Assembly: GCA_903632075.3 (NCBI GenBank)
Contig: CAHIKZ030003468.1
Location: 26,813 to 90,812, forward strand
DNA length: 64,000 bases
Reading direction: 5' to 3'
From: Acanthosepion pharaonis
Taxonomy: Eukaryota > Mollusca > Cephalopoda > Sepiida > Sepiidae
Positions 20,666-29,809 of the stretch are shown here, one piece after another. The notes beneath the pieces were generated by a model that was not told where the DNA came from, did not search any database, and saw only the letters and a program-made list of their open reading frames with translations. Position 1 is the stretch's first letter. The number at the start of each line of letters is the position of its first letter. A program made the translations under genes and the position numbers.

Positions 20666-20884
20666 ATACTGATCCGAGTAAGTAGACTATATAAAATGGG
20701 GAATCAATTCTCTATTACAATCAATATATAAACTGATCCCTCACTTTGTGACCATGTTATTTTTATTCCAGACAGCGTAAATAAATCAATGAACTTTTTC
20801 TTTACTGGTTCCTCATCTTCATAAATTTAAGCATACTACCAGATTGGCAAGTAGGTATCACCATTTTACTGTTGAACTTTTTTT
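20666..20884. repeat. SINE-body segment with AAAGTGAGGGATCA palindrome
   Basis: 20690-20760 contains GGGAATCAATTCTCTATTAC, AATCAATATATAAACTGATCC and CTCACTTTGTGACCATG, an imperfect inverted repeat shared with 12510-12565 and three copies at 21235-21925. Confidence 0.6.
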
Positions 20885-21142
20885 TTCTTGCACTTTTTCG
20901 CCTGTGGAACTACCTTCCAATTTCTTGCTTTCCTGATAACAGCCATTTTCAAAAATTTAAATGCACCATCAGTTGCCATCTTTTGTTTTCTTGAACCCTG
21001 TTCCTTTTTTTTTTGCCCTTTCCTCAATCATCCCCATTTTCAATCTTCTCATTCTCAGTCACTGCCACTCCAACCACCTATCTTCTAGTGGTATTGTCAC
21101 CTTATGTGCAATGAAATGATTTAAAAAAAACAAAAAAAAAAA
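20885..21142 (+). pseudogene. LINE 3' end: ORF2 C-terminus, 3' UTR and poly(A) (jockey-like)
   Basis: The plus strand near 20895 reads LFRLWNYLPISCFPDNSHF then QKFKCTISCHLL. This fits the conserved C-terminal 'RLWNSLP..CFP......F K' segment of jockey-like LINE reverse transcriptases. The 3' UTR ends TATTGTCACCTTATGTGCAA and a poly(A) stretch interrupted by one C (21123-21142). It is a 5'-truncated, dead insertion. It lies within SINE-body repeats, so it is younger than they are. Confidence 0.75.
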
Positions 21143-22065
21143 GACGACCTGCCAGCATTTAATTGATTTGATTTCTATGGCTTAATCCATAGATTCATAC
21201 CTAATCAGAATTTGGTAAACAAACAAGAAAAAACGTGGATATAAAGTGAGGGATCAATTCTATATTACAATCAATATATAAACTGACCCCTCACTTTGTG
21301 GCCACCGTATACATTTATATTCCAGACAATGTAAATAAATCTAAAAGACATGTCTGTGCGGCTAATCAGTATTTGATTGATTCATTTTCTGCGGCTTATC
21401 AACCTTATAGTCTAGTTAAATCTTTAATATGATTAGGTTTTTCCTAGAAAAATTCTCCACTTGACAGCCAGAAAATATTTTAGATCATAAGTGGGTGGGG
21501 AGGTACTAATGTTTTAGTGATACAAGTCTGACTAATTAACCCATAGCTGGGGAAGACGAGATGGATTCATACTTAGTCAGAAGCAAGAAATTATAATGTG
21601 GATATAAATTGGGGGATCAATTCTTCAATATAATCGTTATATAAACTGATCCCTCACTTTGTGGTCATGATAATTTCTATACTTTTATATTCCAGAGAAT
21701 GATTAAGTGATTTGTTTTCTATGGCTTATCAAGCTTTTGCAGGTTATTTAAAGCCAGAAAATTTATCTGTCATCCATCTTCAGCGATACACTGTAAAGCA
21801 GTAAAGAAAAAGTTCATTGATTTATTTACGCTGTCTGTAATAAAAATAACCTGGTCACAAAGTGAGGGATCAGTTTTTATATTGATTGTAATAGAGAATT
21901 GATCCCCCATTTTATATAGTCTACTTACAATAATTTCTCTTTTAGTGATAATAAGGATTTAGTGATACAAGTCCTACTAATTAATCTATAGCCGGGGCAT
22001 GAAGAGATGTATTCATACCTTTCCCAAATCTATTTGTACGCAAATAAATATGACAAACACAACTT
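21143..22065 (-). repeat. Nested SINE-body copies, several in reverse orientation
   Basis: Shared landmarks with 12170-12760: three palindromic AAAGTGAGGGATCA segments (21245, 21610, 21850), GCGGCTTATCAACC, AGCCAGAAAATATTTT, AGTGATACAAGTCTGACTAA and CCCATAGCTGGGG. 21965-22065 ends in a tRNA-head-like part (ACTTGAATTGGAACTCGGCC) on the minus strand. This region appears to be two or three overlapping copies of one long SINE. Confidence 0.6.
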
Positions 22066-22639
22066 GAATTGGAACTCGGCCATTACTTTACTACTAACAA
22101 CAACTAGAAGTTCATTTTTCTTGGAAATTTTCCTACTTATTTCATTGAAATTTTCACCTTCCAAAATTATAGTTTAGATATACAGGCATAGAAAGTGTCA
22201 GTTTAGACTGACACCAGGGCGATATGTATTTAAAATTACCCTGCCCTTCATCTCTTAAAACAGATAGAAGCTTTTGGCAGCAAAAGGCAAGATGTCTACC
22301 ATTTATTATTCAAGTCGCTTTTATGCTGACGTAACAAAAAGTGCATCAAAAAACAGTCGACGTTTCCGTTCTAGTCAGCTTGAGAGAAAATACCTTTTAG
22401 GCAATTTTTTTTTTTTTTTTTTTCCTTGATTTTATTTTTCTTTTTAACAGGTAAATGTTTTTCATGTTTGATGTGAACATTTTCTGTAAGCTCCTCCCCA
22501 TCATTCAAACAAACGTGATCACTCATGTAAAGACTGAAATTTGGAGTTTTTTTTTGCTGAGAATATGGTCATAAAAATTTTTCTTATATTAGGTGCAAAA
22601 AAAATTAAAAAGAAAAACGTCTCTATTTTTTCAAAAACG
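22066..22639. other. No recognised feature
   Basis: Contains a partial echo of 20580 (CATTGAAATTTTCACCTTCC at about 22141). Otherwise unique-looking, with a T-run at 22411-22430. The 77-codon plus frame at 22541 starts inside AT-rich sequence and runs into the 5S-like copy, so it is not a gene. Confidence 0.4.
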
Positions 22640-22694
22640 AGTACTAGCAACTCAACTTTTATACACACCAAATGTAGCAATATTTCCTTTCATT

Positions 22695-22795
22695 ATACAT
22701 ATGGGGGAAACACCAGTTCTCATATGATCACAAAGTTAAGCAATTTCAAGCCTGGTCTGTACTTAGGTGGGTGACAATTTGCCCCAGATGTAGTG
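22695..22795 (+). mobile_element. 5S-rRNA-derived repeat copy
   Basis: CACAAAGTTAAGCAATTTCA, AGCCTGGTCTGTACTTAGGT and GGGTGACAATTTGCCCCAG follow the 5S internal promoter region. The terminal part (TTTCAAGCCTGGTCTGTACT…CAGATGT) recurs without visible change at 24394-24442. Confidence 0.7.
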
Positions 22796-22992
22796 ATACT
22801 CGATTCTCCAAACACAAATTCTGAGCCATTATCCAAGCTTACCACACATGGTATTCCCAAGTGGTCACCCATCGAGGTACTGGCTAGGCTTGAAATTGCT
22901 TAACTTTAGTAATTGTATGAGAACCAGTGTTTCATCATGATATGGATGTATTGGAACTCAGCTCTCTAAGCACAAATTTCAAGCCATTATCC
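22796..22992 (-). mobile_element. tRNA-5S-tRNA composite
   Basis: On the minus strand the order is a tRNA-like head remnant (22992-22940: CAATGGATAATGGCTTG and GAGCTGAGTTCCAATAC), then 5S-like sequence (22940-22842: ACTAAAGTTAAGCAATTTCA, AGCCTAGCCAGTACCTCGAT, GGGTGACCACTTGGGAATAC), then a second tRNA-like piece starting GTAAGCTTGGATAATGGC. The 5S to tRNA join matches those at 12169 and 30480. Confidence 0.7.
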
Positions 22993-23410
22993 ATTGCTTA
23001 GGACTAGACTGGAAGTTGTGGAGAGCCATAACCACCAAAGTCCTGTAGTGGCACAGTGGATGGCTGAGCAGGAATGAAGATGGATGATTGTCGGATAGGA
23101 AGTTGTGGAGAGTCATAATACAGTACATAAAAGAAAAAGAAGTGGATAGCAGAACAGGGACAAAGGAAGCATCGCTTAGAACTACAAGAGACAGGAAGTT
23201 GTGGAGAGCCATGATCGCACTCATCCTGTAGTGACATTGCACATAAAAGAAGTGTGTGGATGGCTGAGTGGGAACAAAGAGGAATGTTGAAGAATCAAAC
23301 ATTGCTTCAAATTAAAAAAGATAGGAAATTGTGGAGAGCCTTGTCCTGAAGGGACATGACACATAAAAGAAGAGAGTGAATAGCTGAGCAGAGGCAAAGC
23401 GTAATAGGAA
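22993..23410 (+). repeat. Tandem array of a LINE C-terminal tail
   Basis: Four units of about 85-135 bp, each with GGAAGTTGTGGAGAGCCAT (D-R-K-L-W-R-A frame), most with a following CCTGTAGTGACATTGCACAT-type 3' end, AAAGAAG and GCTGAG.GGGA.CAAAG. The unit therefore spans the last codons of a LINE ORF2 plus the start of its 3' UTR. Minus-strand open frames here (107 and 77 codons) are antisense shadows. Arrays made of retrotransposon 3' ends are seen twice in this window (see 134-bp family). Confidence 0.8.
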
Positions 23411-23429
23411 GTTTTGGGGGATTTTTTTT

Positions 23430-23636
23430 TAAAGTAATGTTCACCCTTTACAAGGCCCGGGGGCCACTCAAGTTAGAGGGCTACATTGCATATAGGAGTG
23501 AAACGGTTAATGGTTAATCCTAGCCTTGAACAGGTTAAGACTGCAGTGATCAGGGAAACATCCTCTTGGGAGTCAGTTCCATACAGCAGTAGTTCACAGG
23601 AAGAAGCTGTTTGAGTGGAACATAATTCTCACTGAT
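23430..23636. other. Unrecognised, less AT-rich segment
   Basis: Contains CAAGGCCCGGGGGCCACTCA and CCTCTTGGGAGTCAGTTCCA. Composition suggests a coding relic or element body, but no frame is open for long and I do not recognise a domain. Confidence 0.3.
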
Positions 23637-24045
23637 GGATTTTGGTTTGGTTTGTTTTGTTTTGTGGCATATCAACCTCAATGGGTTATTTAATGCCGAC
23701 AACATTTTTAGGATAGATTCGTATGAATAGAATATGTATTCTTTGGTTTAGATTGGTTTGGTTTATTTTGTTTTACGGCATATCAACCTCAATGGGTTAT
23801 TTAATGCCGACAACATTTTTAGGATAGATTCGTATGAATAGAATATGTATTCTTTGGTTTAGATTGTTTGGGTTTATTTTGTTTTACGGCATACGAAACT
23901 CAATGGGTTATTGAATGTCGACAACATTTTTAGGATAGATTCGTATGAATAGAATATGTATTCTTTGGTTTAGATTGGTTTGGTTTATTTTGTTTCATGG
24001 CATATCAACCTCAATGGGTTATTTAATGCTGACAAGATTTTTATT
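23637..24045. repeat. 111-bp tandem repeat, about 3.6 units
   Basis: CTTTGGTTTAGATTGG recurs at 23741, 23852 and 23963, exactly 111 bp apart. The unit contains CGGCATATCAACCTCAATGG, GTTATTTAATGCCGACAACA and ATTCGTATGAATAGAATATG. Units 1-3 differ by few bases, so the array is young. Single reverse copies of the GGTTATTTAATGCC core occur at 47225-47275 and 60680-60725. Confidence 0.95.
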
Positions 24046-24109
24046 TCTGGTAATATTTTCTTTTTTCAAATATTTATTGCTGATACTAATTTTTTTTTAA
24101 AAGTATTTC

Positions 24110-24393
24110 TGGTATTAAAATCTATTTTTACACTTTCATACTGTTTTGAGTCAGGTTGTGGGATCAACTATTTGCCCATAGCTGGGACCCTGACAGGTGC
24201 TACCACCCCGGGTCAGGGTGGACCTGGGAACACCAGCAATTAAGAGGTGGTTCCACACTCCAAAAAACCTCCTGATCAGAGCCCTTGCTGCTGGACGTAG
24301 TTTATCATCTTACCCAGGATGCGGATGCAGTTTATCGTCATACCCAGGATGCTCTCACTGATGGAATACAGGGGGAATGTATGCGGTTTGCTA
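24110..24393. repeat. Dispersed repeat with ACCCAGGATGC units
   Basis: Two short direct units at 24305-24360 (GTTTATCATCTTACCCAGGA and GTTTATCGTCATACCCAGGA). Related reverse-complement sequence is at 60330-60470 (CCTGGGTAAGACGATAATGA) and 60735-60770. It follows the 111-bp array in both places, so both parts belong to one repeat family. Confidence 0.55.
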
Positions 24394-24442
24394 CTATTTC
24401 AAGCCTGGTCTGTACTTAGGTGGGTGACAATTTGCCCCAGAT
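24394..24442 (+). mobile_element. 5S-derived fragment
   Basis: TTTCAAGCCTGGTCTGTACT through CAGATGT is the same as the end of the 22695-22795 copy. Its flanks differ, so a short piece was copied to a new site or the two places share a larger duplicated parent. Confidence 0.7.
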
Positions 24443-24529
24443 GTCTTTGCCATGAAGGTTTGAAATGGTATGTCCAGGGAATGTAGTTTGCTCAAGCACT
24501 TTCCATAGAAGTAGCGACAGAACAGCAAG

Positions 24530-24695
24530 AGGCTCACCACCCACCACTCCTGCAAATTCGAGAAAAAGATTTTCTCAAGCTAGCTTTAAATTATTTTCTA
24601 ACTGATTCACAAAAGTTTGCACCTCTGTGTGAAATTAGATTTTTGATCCTTTCTATGGATATAAAAATAGAAGCATACTGCTTCTCAGGGTTAAT
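24530..24695 (-). repeat. 150-bp duplicated segment, copy 1
   Basis: Direct copy of 25770-25930 (CACTCCTGCAAATTCGAGAA, AAAGTTTGCACCTCTGTGTG, GGATATAAAAATAGAAGC). On the minus strand both copies have the open peptide NPEKQYASIFIS.ERIKNLI followed by HRGANF.E.VRK and a stop. The two copies differ mostly without breaking this frame. I do not recognise the peptide. Confidence 0.7.
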
Positions 24696-25047
24696 AACAG
24701 AGAGGTTGAAGGATGGAGAATAAAACATCACCCACAAAGGCTTGGTGATACTTTTAGATTCTATCAAGGCTTTGTGGAGACTGTCTACATCCTGAAAGGA
24801 TATGATAAATAAAAGAATAAAAGATTCAATGCTGTATTTGGTTTTCTTTTTGTTTTTTGTTTTTTATTCTGGTTAAATCTTTAACAGGATTAGGTTTTTC
24901 CCCCAAAAAATCTCCGCTTGAAATATGTATACAAATATACTTATTATCCAAAAAAAAAATGACAGGAATATTTATGTATAGAGTGCCACTTTCACTGAGA
25001 TTCAGTGCGATACACTTTGAATCAGATTTCAACCCCGACAACACTAG

Positions 25048-25362
25048 ACTCTCACAGAACCAGAACTTATCCAAATATTCATCCAATCATTAGAAAGGCT
25101 GCTTTTAAACATAAACAATAACAAACTCACTGATGAGGAAAATAAGAAAGCTTTAAAAAAAAAAAAAACTAATAAAAGATTACTTGACATTGAGACTGGA
25201 ACCTTTGAAAACAAGTCTCTCTATTCTATGAAAGATGTCTCGAATCAGAAATGCATTCCCAAAAAAAGTGAGGTTTATCACGCATTAATGCATTATATAA
25301 ACAGAAAGGTAGCCTGCAAGATGCTCACGCATAAAGGGTTACCCTCATTGCGAAAGTATTGA
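25048..25362 (+). CDS. 105-codon open frame without a start, unrecognised
   Basis: Begins after TAG at 25045-25047 and ends at TGA 25360-25362. It reads TLTEPELIQIFIQSLERLL, then NNNKLTDEENKKALKKKK, RLLDIETGTFENKSLYSMK, and finally YINRKVACKMLTHKGLPSL. The frame passes through a run of 14 A without breaking. The upstream plus frame ending FESDFNPDNTRLSQNQNLSK suggests a frameshift just before it. LINE reverse transcriptase fragments follow within 100 bp, so it may be the linker between endonuclease and RT of a LINE ORF2, but I see no diagnostic motif. It has no ATG until M near codon 58. Confidence 0.4.
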   Translation, partial: TLTEPELIQIFIQSLERLLLNINNNKLTDEENKKALKKKKTNKRLLDIETGTFENKSLYSMKDVSNQKCIPKKSEVYHALMHYINRKVACKMLTHKGLPSLRKY

Positions 25363-25690
25363 TGAACATTACATTATCTAGGCTCTCATCATTTTTATAA
25401 AAGTCATCTCCTCATGACCCAGTTTGAGTTTTGTTCTGGTAAGGTAATGCAACGATGGCATATATGTCGTCAAACAACTCCAAGAAGTTTCTTACCTCTC
25501 TAATAGGAAACAGTATACATGCTTTGTCGACTTCACAGTGGCATATAACCACATCAATAGACTTTTCTTCTCATCCATTAGAAACTGGTATTGGAATCAA
25601 ATCCTATATATATATATTTTTTTTTTTTCAACCAATAAAATCCCATCAGAAGGCCTGTTTGATAAACAATCGTTAGAGGGACAATTACCA
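25363..25690 (+). pseudogene. LINE reverse transcriptase relic, motif A region
   Basis: The plus strand near 25505-25575 reads SNRKQYTCFVDFTVAYNHIN, the LINE RT motif A ('FVDF.KAYD.I'), with the first catalytic aspartate kept. A neighbouring frame just upstream has MAYMSSNNSKKFLTS, corresponding to the 'TTDAI..VRQLQEK' stretch. At least two frameshifts separate these. Further RT sequence lies at 26240-26340. Confidence 0.7.
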
Positions 25691-25769
25691 CCAAAATACT
25701 TGCAGGCATAGTTGTAGATCTGCCATGTTTTATTTTTGGCACATTTAGAAAATGACAATAAAATGAAAA

Positions 25770-25930
25770 TGACCCTTCACCACTCCTGCAAATTCAAGAA
25801 AAAAAATTTCGCAAGCCACCATTAAATTATTTTCTAACCAATTCCCAAAAGTTTGCACCTCTATGTAAAATTAGATTTTTGATCCTTTCTAGGGATATAA
25901 AAATAGAAGCATACTGCTTCTCAGGATTAA
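25770..25930 (-). repeat. 150-bp duplicated segment, copy 2
   Basis: Second copy of 24530-24695, lying between the two halves of the LINE RT relic. It ends at a (TG)n/(CA)n palindrome. See copy 1 for the shared peptide. Confidence 0.7.
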
Positions 25931-25949
25931 AAATAATTTCGGAGGTCAG

Positions 25950-25999
25950 TTTGTTGTGTGTGTATGTGTGTGTATACACACACACATACACACACAACA
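25950..25999. repeat. TG/CA palindrome of 50 bp
   Basis: TTGTTGTGTGTGTATG… on the left and …CATACACACACAACAA on the right, meeting at GTATAC. It is almost perfectly self-complementary, with a 2-base offset at the centre. Confidence 0.9.
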
Positions 26000-26239
26000 A
26001 CAGAAAATGACATTTCACACCGACACTTAATTATTTGATAAAACAAACCTCACTGCAAAGAAAATTGAACTAACGCTCTGCTTCTATTTTTTCTTTAGAG
26101 AATAACTTTTTGTATGTTGTTAAATGTTTGGAATCCCAACACTCGGATAGCAACAAAACACCTGGGTAGATGGATCCGAACACTGTCTTCCAAGCTTGTA
26201 ATTCCCTAAATGCATTGATCTAACAGAGGACCTGTATCG

Positions 26240-26345
26240 ATCTACAGAATCTTAAATGTCAGGCAAGGACTGCAATATAGAAACATTTCAAACCTCAGCA
26301 GGAGTACGACTAGAAAGAAATGGGATCCCCAGTCTATTTAATCTT
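26240..26345 (+). pseudogene. LINE reverse transcriptase relic, TSAGVR region
   Basis: The plus strand reads DCNIETFQTSAGVRLERNG then IPSLFNL, matching the LINE RT 'TSAGVRQG..LSPLLFNL' segment with RQG changed to RLE. It is collinear with 25363-25690 and is part of the same decayed ORF2. Confidence 0.65.
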
Positions 26346-26504
26346 TAATCTTATTTAATCTGTTTAATGCTAGCCTAATGGATATGTCACTTGCATGTTA
26401 TCTTGGTGCCGGGGCAGAATTCACTTGTAAATTTTATGTTTGTTTTAGGATGAAAGAAGTGGTTCTAGGACAGTTGCATTTAGTACAATCTGGGCATTTG
26501 CGGC

Positions 26505-27245
26505 CCAGACAATGGCATCCCTGGATAATTGCATACCACTGATAATTTTTTGAAGCTTTCAAAGGCAATTACCGTAACATTCATTTCAAGATTCTGAAAA
26601 CTTTCCTCGCAAAAAGAAGCAGAAAAAGCAAGGTTGACAAACAGTTGCATCCCTAGCCAAATGTATCTCTAGATAATTGCGTACCCCTGATAATTTTTTG
26701 AAGCAATTATTTTAACTTTTGAAAAACGCATAGGTTGAAATCATAAATTTTTAAAAAAAGGAATAAAATAAAAAAAATTAAAAGTTTATTTTTGTTTAAA
26801 ATGCAATGACAGATTAGTAGCGTTCAAAGATTGCTCTACACATCACCAGGATGTTTTTATTTGATTGGCATTTTTTTTTTTTTGTGATAATGGTAGCTGT
26901 AATTTTCCTCGTTCACAAATATTTTTCCACCAGTGTTTGATTTTCGGAACTAAGCCATGGGTTCCAAATAAGAATATAATCTATAAAATCCAGAATCTGT
27001 TAGATGTTTGTGGTACGCACTGCTGGAGTGAACTGAAACTGCTAGCTTAATTTTCTCTTGCATTAAAAAAGAAATTTTTTCTCTATTTTTTTTTTTATTT
27101 ATGGTAACTACCTTTCTGCTTGTTTAGAGTAATTAAAGGTATTGGTGTGCAAATTTCTATATTAAACAACTCTAAAAAAGATGGTAAAGTCAAAAAAATT
27201 ATCAGAGGTACGTAAAATATCCAGGGACACATTTGTTTAAGGATG
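26505..27245. repeat. Direct and inverted copies of a 60-bp segment
   Basis: TGGATAATTGCATACCACTG ATAATTTTTTGAAG near 26520 recurs as TAGATAATTGCGTACCCCTG ATAATTTTTTGAAG near 26670. Its reverse complement (AAAAATTATCAGAGGTACGT) lies near 27190-27230. This may be the remains of a foldback or MITE-like element of about 740 bp. The 61-codon frame at 26865 is not supported as a gene. Confidence 0.5.
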
Positions 27246-27357
27246 CAAATGTCCAGTTGGCAACTGTCTGGTATTGTTTGAATGTACCTTTTATGAGTGA
27301 CTTGTATTTTTTCTTTTTGATTAACCCCACAAAACCCCGACTCTTTTAAAAAATATA

Positions 27358-27358
<1 letters not shown>

Positions 27359-27398
<40 letters not shown>
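27359..27398. repeat. (TA)n microsatellite
   Basis: Perfect TA tract of about 20 units. Confidence 0.95.
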
Positions 27399-27400
<2 letters not shown>

Positions 27401-27574
27401 GTAGTTAACGGTACTATCGTTCGTGTTAAACACAAATTTGCACTAAGCCCCATGGAGTCTATGACAAAAGACATCCTATCTCCCCTGCTGGTTACTTTCC
27501 ATCTCTGGTAAATAATTGTTGAATTCTATGAGCAATTTCCATTGTTTTCTCAACAACACAACCTACAAAGCTTG

Positions 27575-28135
27575 GGATACTTCGATGTGATATAACGATT
27601 AACAAGCTTGTCTCAATCGATCAATTATGACTGAATTAATAGCAAGTTCGATCCTCACTGGGTGCACCATACTGCTAGCCTTGTACCACATCTAAGCTAC
27701 ACTTAGAAAACCATTTTGGGCACTTGACGTGATGTTATGGGTAGCAAGCTTGTCTTGCTCGATCTGTTATGAGTAAATAGTGTGTTCGACCCTCACTGAG
27801 TGCCCCATACTTCTGGTCTTGTGCCACACCTAAGCTTTGCTTAGAAATTCATTGGGCACCTTGATGCGATGTAAGGGTTAGCAAGCTTGTCTCAATAGAT
27901 CAATTACAACTGAATAGTGAGTTTGATCCTCACTGGGTGCCCCGTACTCTTCTGACCTTGTGCCACATCCAAGCTATGGTTAGCAAATCATTTTAGTTAC
28001 TCAACGTGGCATAATGGTTAGCAAGATTGTCTCACTAGATCAGTTATGCCTTAATAGTGACTTTGATCCTCACTGGGTACCCCCATACTTCAGGCCCTTG
28101 TGCCCCATCTAAGCAGAGCTGAGAAAATCACCATC
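27575..28135 (+). mobile_element. Tandem tetramer of a 140-bp tRNA-derived unit
   Basis: Four head-to-tail units start near 27580, 27725, 27863 and 28004, about 140 bp each. Each has a tRNA-like 5' half and a shared 3' half (CACTGGGTGCCCCATACTTC, CTTGTGCCACATCTAAGCT, GCTTAGAAA). Unit 4 has TGGCATAATGG, an exact A-box match (TRGYNNARNNG). Unit 1 has GTTCGATCC, an exact B-box match (GWTCRANNC). Most units carry TTAGCAAGCTTGTCTCA. The 140-bp unit also occurs once, reversed, as a clean insertion with target duplication at 41057-41196, so the unit can move as a monomer. Confidence 0.85.
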
Positions 28136-28181
28136 CACACAAAGGCTGCAGTAATGTATGCATTTGCCAAATAAATGTGAC

Positions 28182-28229
28182 CCAAGCCTTTCAGCTCCAG
28201 GAAGGTTTATAGACTTGAAAATACTTGTA
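28182..28229. repeat. Left part of an inverted duplication split by a SINE
   Basis: CAGCTCCAGGAAGGTTTATA through ATACTTGTAA is the reverse complement of 29890-29925. Its continuation resumes after the SINE, at 28733. Confidence 0.8.
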
Positions 28230-28233
28230 ATAG

Positions 28234-28726
28234 ATAAGTCCTACCTGTACCTGTAATGACATTCACCCGGGGTGGGTTGAGCCGGCTCCAATATTTCATG
28301 GGAATTTGGAATTCACAAGCGGTCCCCAAACCCGCATGTATAGGCTTCAGATCAGTTCCCAGGAAACCGACAGCCCGACAACAGCCCATGAGATTTGATT
28401 AAAGTGGTGAAGGTTTCGTGCAGGACCATCCACACTTTTTGAAGGGCCGATTACAGAGACCTGGTGCACTACGTGCCACAAGGTCCCCAAAAGACCCTCC
28501 GCAGATTTGGAATTCAGAGTTTTCCTTCCCCAAGACCATTTGCCATCCAATGCTATAGAAACCAGTCTGTCCTGCTATTTACCCATAGCTGGAGGGAGAA
28601 GAAGAGGATTCACACCTTTCCCAAAGGTATTAGCATATAAGTGAATGTAATGGATTCGACTTGAATTCGAACTCAGCTCTCCGATTCCTCAATCCAAGCC
28701 GCTATCCATTACTCCACCGTGCCTCC
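28234..28726 (-). mobile_element. tRNA-derived SINE, about 490 bp, with TAATAG flanks
   Basis: The head is at 28726-28655 on the minus strand: GTGGAGTAATGG (A-box region), GAGCTGAGTTCGAATTCAAG (B box GTTCGAATTC). Then follow TGAATCCTCTTCTTCTCCCT and AGCTATGGGTAAATAGCAGG, and a long body (AACTCTGAATTCCAAATCTG, GGCACGTAGTGCACCAGGTC, TTCAAAAAGTGTGGATGG). TAATAG occurs at both edges (28228-28233 and 28727-28732). A copy of the flanking DNA at 29810-29925 lacks this insertion. The same SINE with the same body is at 33800-34190. Two minus frames across it (60 and 67 codons) are not genes. Confidence 0.85.
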
Positions 28727-28732
28727 TAATAG

Positions 28733-28802
28733 CTAAGTACTGTGGTTACATCATATAAAAGGTGAATTCAATAGCTAACATTATAGTGTAATGACTCAGA
28801 AT
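28733..28802. repeat. Right part of the inverted duplication
   Basis: GCTAAGTACTGTGGTTACAT and GCTAACATTATAGTGTAATG are the reverse complement of 29810-29880, completing the arm interrupted by the SINE. Confidence 0.8.
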
Positions 28803-29174
28803 TGGTTCAGCATCAGGGATGTGCAAATGTTTGGTGATGCCTGGGGCCAATTCCTTGATTCTATGACTCAAGTCGGGAGGCCAATAGGACCCAGTACGAA
28901 GAAAAGTGAGAACGGGTGACATTTTAAATATGTAAAAACAGATGAAATATGAAATAAACACTTTATTCAATTTAAATATAAACAAAATTCTTATTTCACT
29001 CTTTGATTGGATGACATTCCAATATAGACCCCTGGCTCTGCTCCCACTTGTTCACATGGTTGACTCATGTTCAGTATCGTTTTAATTTTCCTTTCAGAAT
29101 GTGTCTCCCTATCTTCCTGATGAGCAAATGGAATAGCTTGTCTAACTTTATTAATTTAAGAATGGCTACACCTC
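28803..29174. other. No recognised feature
   Basis: Mixed sequence. A 79-codon minus frame ends here but begins in the duplicated arm, and its composition is not convincing. Confidence 0.4.
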
Positions 29175-29560
29175 TAGCGGTACGCGTTGGCTAAACAAGA
29201 AACAGAGAACTGAAATGTGGTTCTACAGGAAGATACTAAGAATTCTATGGACAGAGTGAATAAACAAAGAGGAATTCCTGAAGAAAATGGCAACAAAAAG
29301 AACACATAAGAAAGAAATAGCTGGAATTTAATGGACACATACTGAGGAAAGAGAGCTTGGAAAACTTAACTCTCACAAGGCATATTGAAAGCAAGAGAGT
29401 TTGAGGACAACAGCAAGCCTGATGAGTTTGAATAGAAGGAAGATCGGTATGTGGGAGGCTTAGTTAAAGGGAGAAAGACTACTGCGGATCACAAGGGATA
29501 AGGAGTTGATTTGGGAGCTATGATTGTCCACGTCCCAAAGAAGAAATGGAGTCATTGTCT
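29175..29560 (+). pseudogene. LINE ORF2 C-terminal domain relic (RKLWRAMIA family)
   Basis: The plus strand reads RTEMWFYRKILRILWTE then stop, EFLKKMATKRT, and after a frameshift LEFNGHILRKESLENLTLTR and HIESKRV. This matches the conserved C-terminal zone of LINE reverse transcriptases whose last residues are RKLWRAMIAHVL-like; a diverged version of that end is present near 29515-29545 (GGGAGCTATGATTGTCCACG). Several stops and at least one frameshift. It is the most complete copy here of the LINE whose tails make up 22993-23410, 11020-11190 and 16530-16605. Confidence 0.8.
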
Positions 29561-29619
29561 TTAGATGAATGCTCAAAATAATCTTTTGAGTAAAGTTCTG
29601 TGATCAACAAAAACATTTT

Positions 29620-29680
29620 TAATATTCCCAAGTGGTCACCCATCTGATACTGACCAGATCATATTGAATCTTTTTAAAAC
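29620..29680 (-). mobile_element. 5S-derived fragment
   Basis: On the minus strand: GATCTGGTCAGTATCAGATG, GGTGACCACTTGGGAATA. It covers the C-box region and the 3' part of 5S only. Confidence 0.65.
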
Positions 29681-29809
29681 CAACACACTTCTTTCCCTAA
29701 AAAATATGTGTGCATCTTCCAAGATGAATGTAAGGCAACACCGAGGCTCAAGTAAGCTTGGACGGTCACCTACTTGGCTTGACTGATAGGGACGCAGATT
29801 TGTTTGTTA

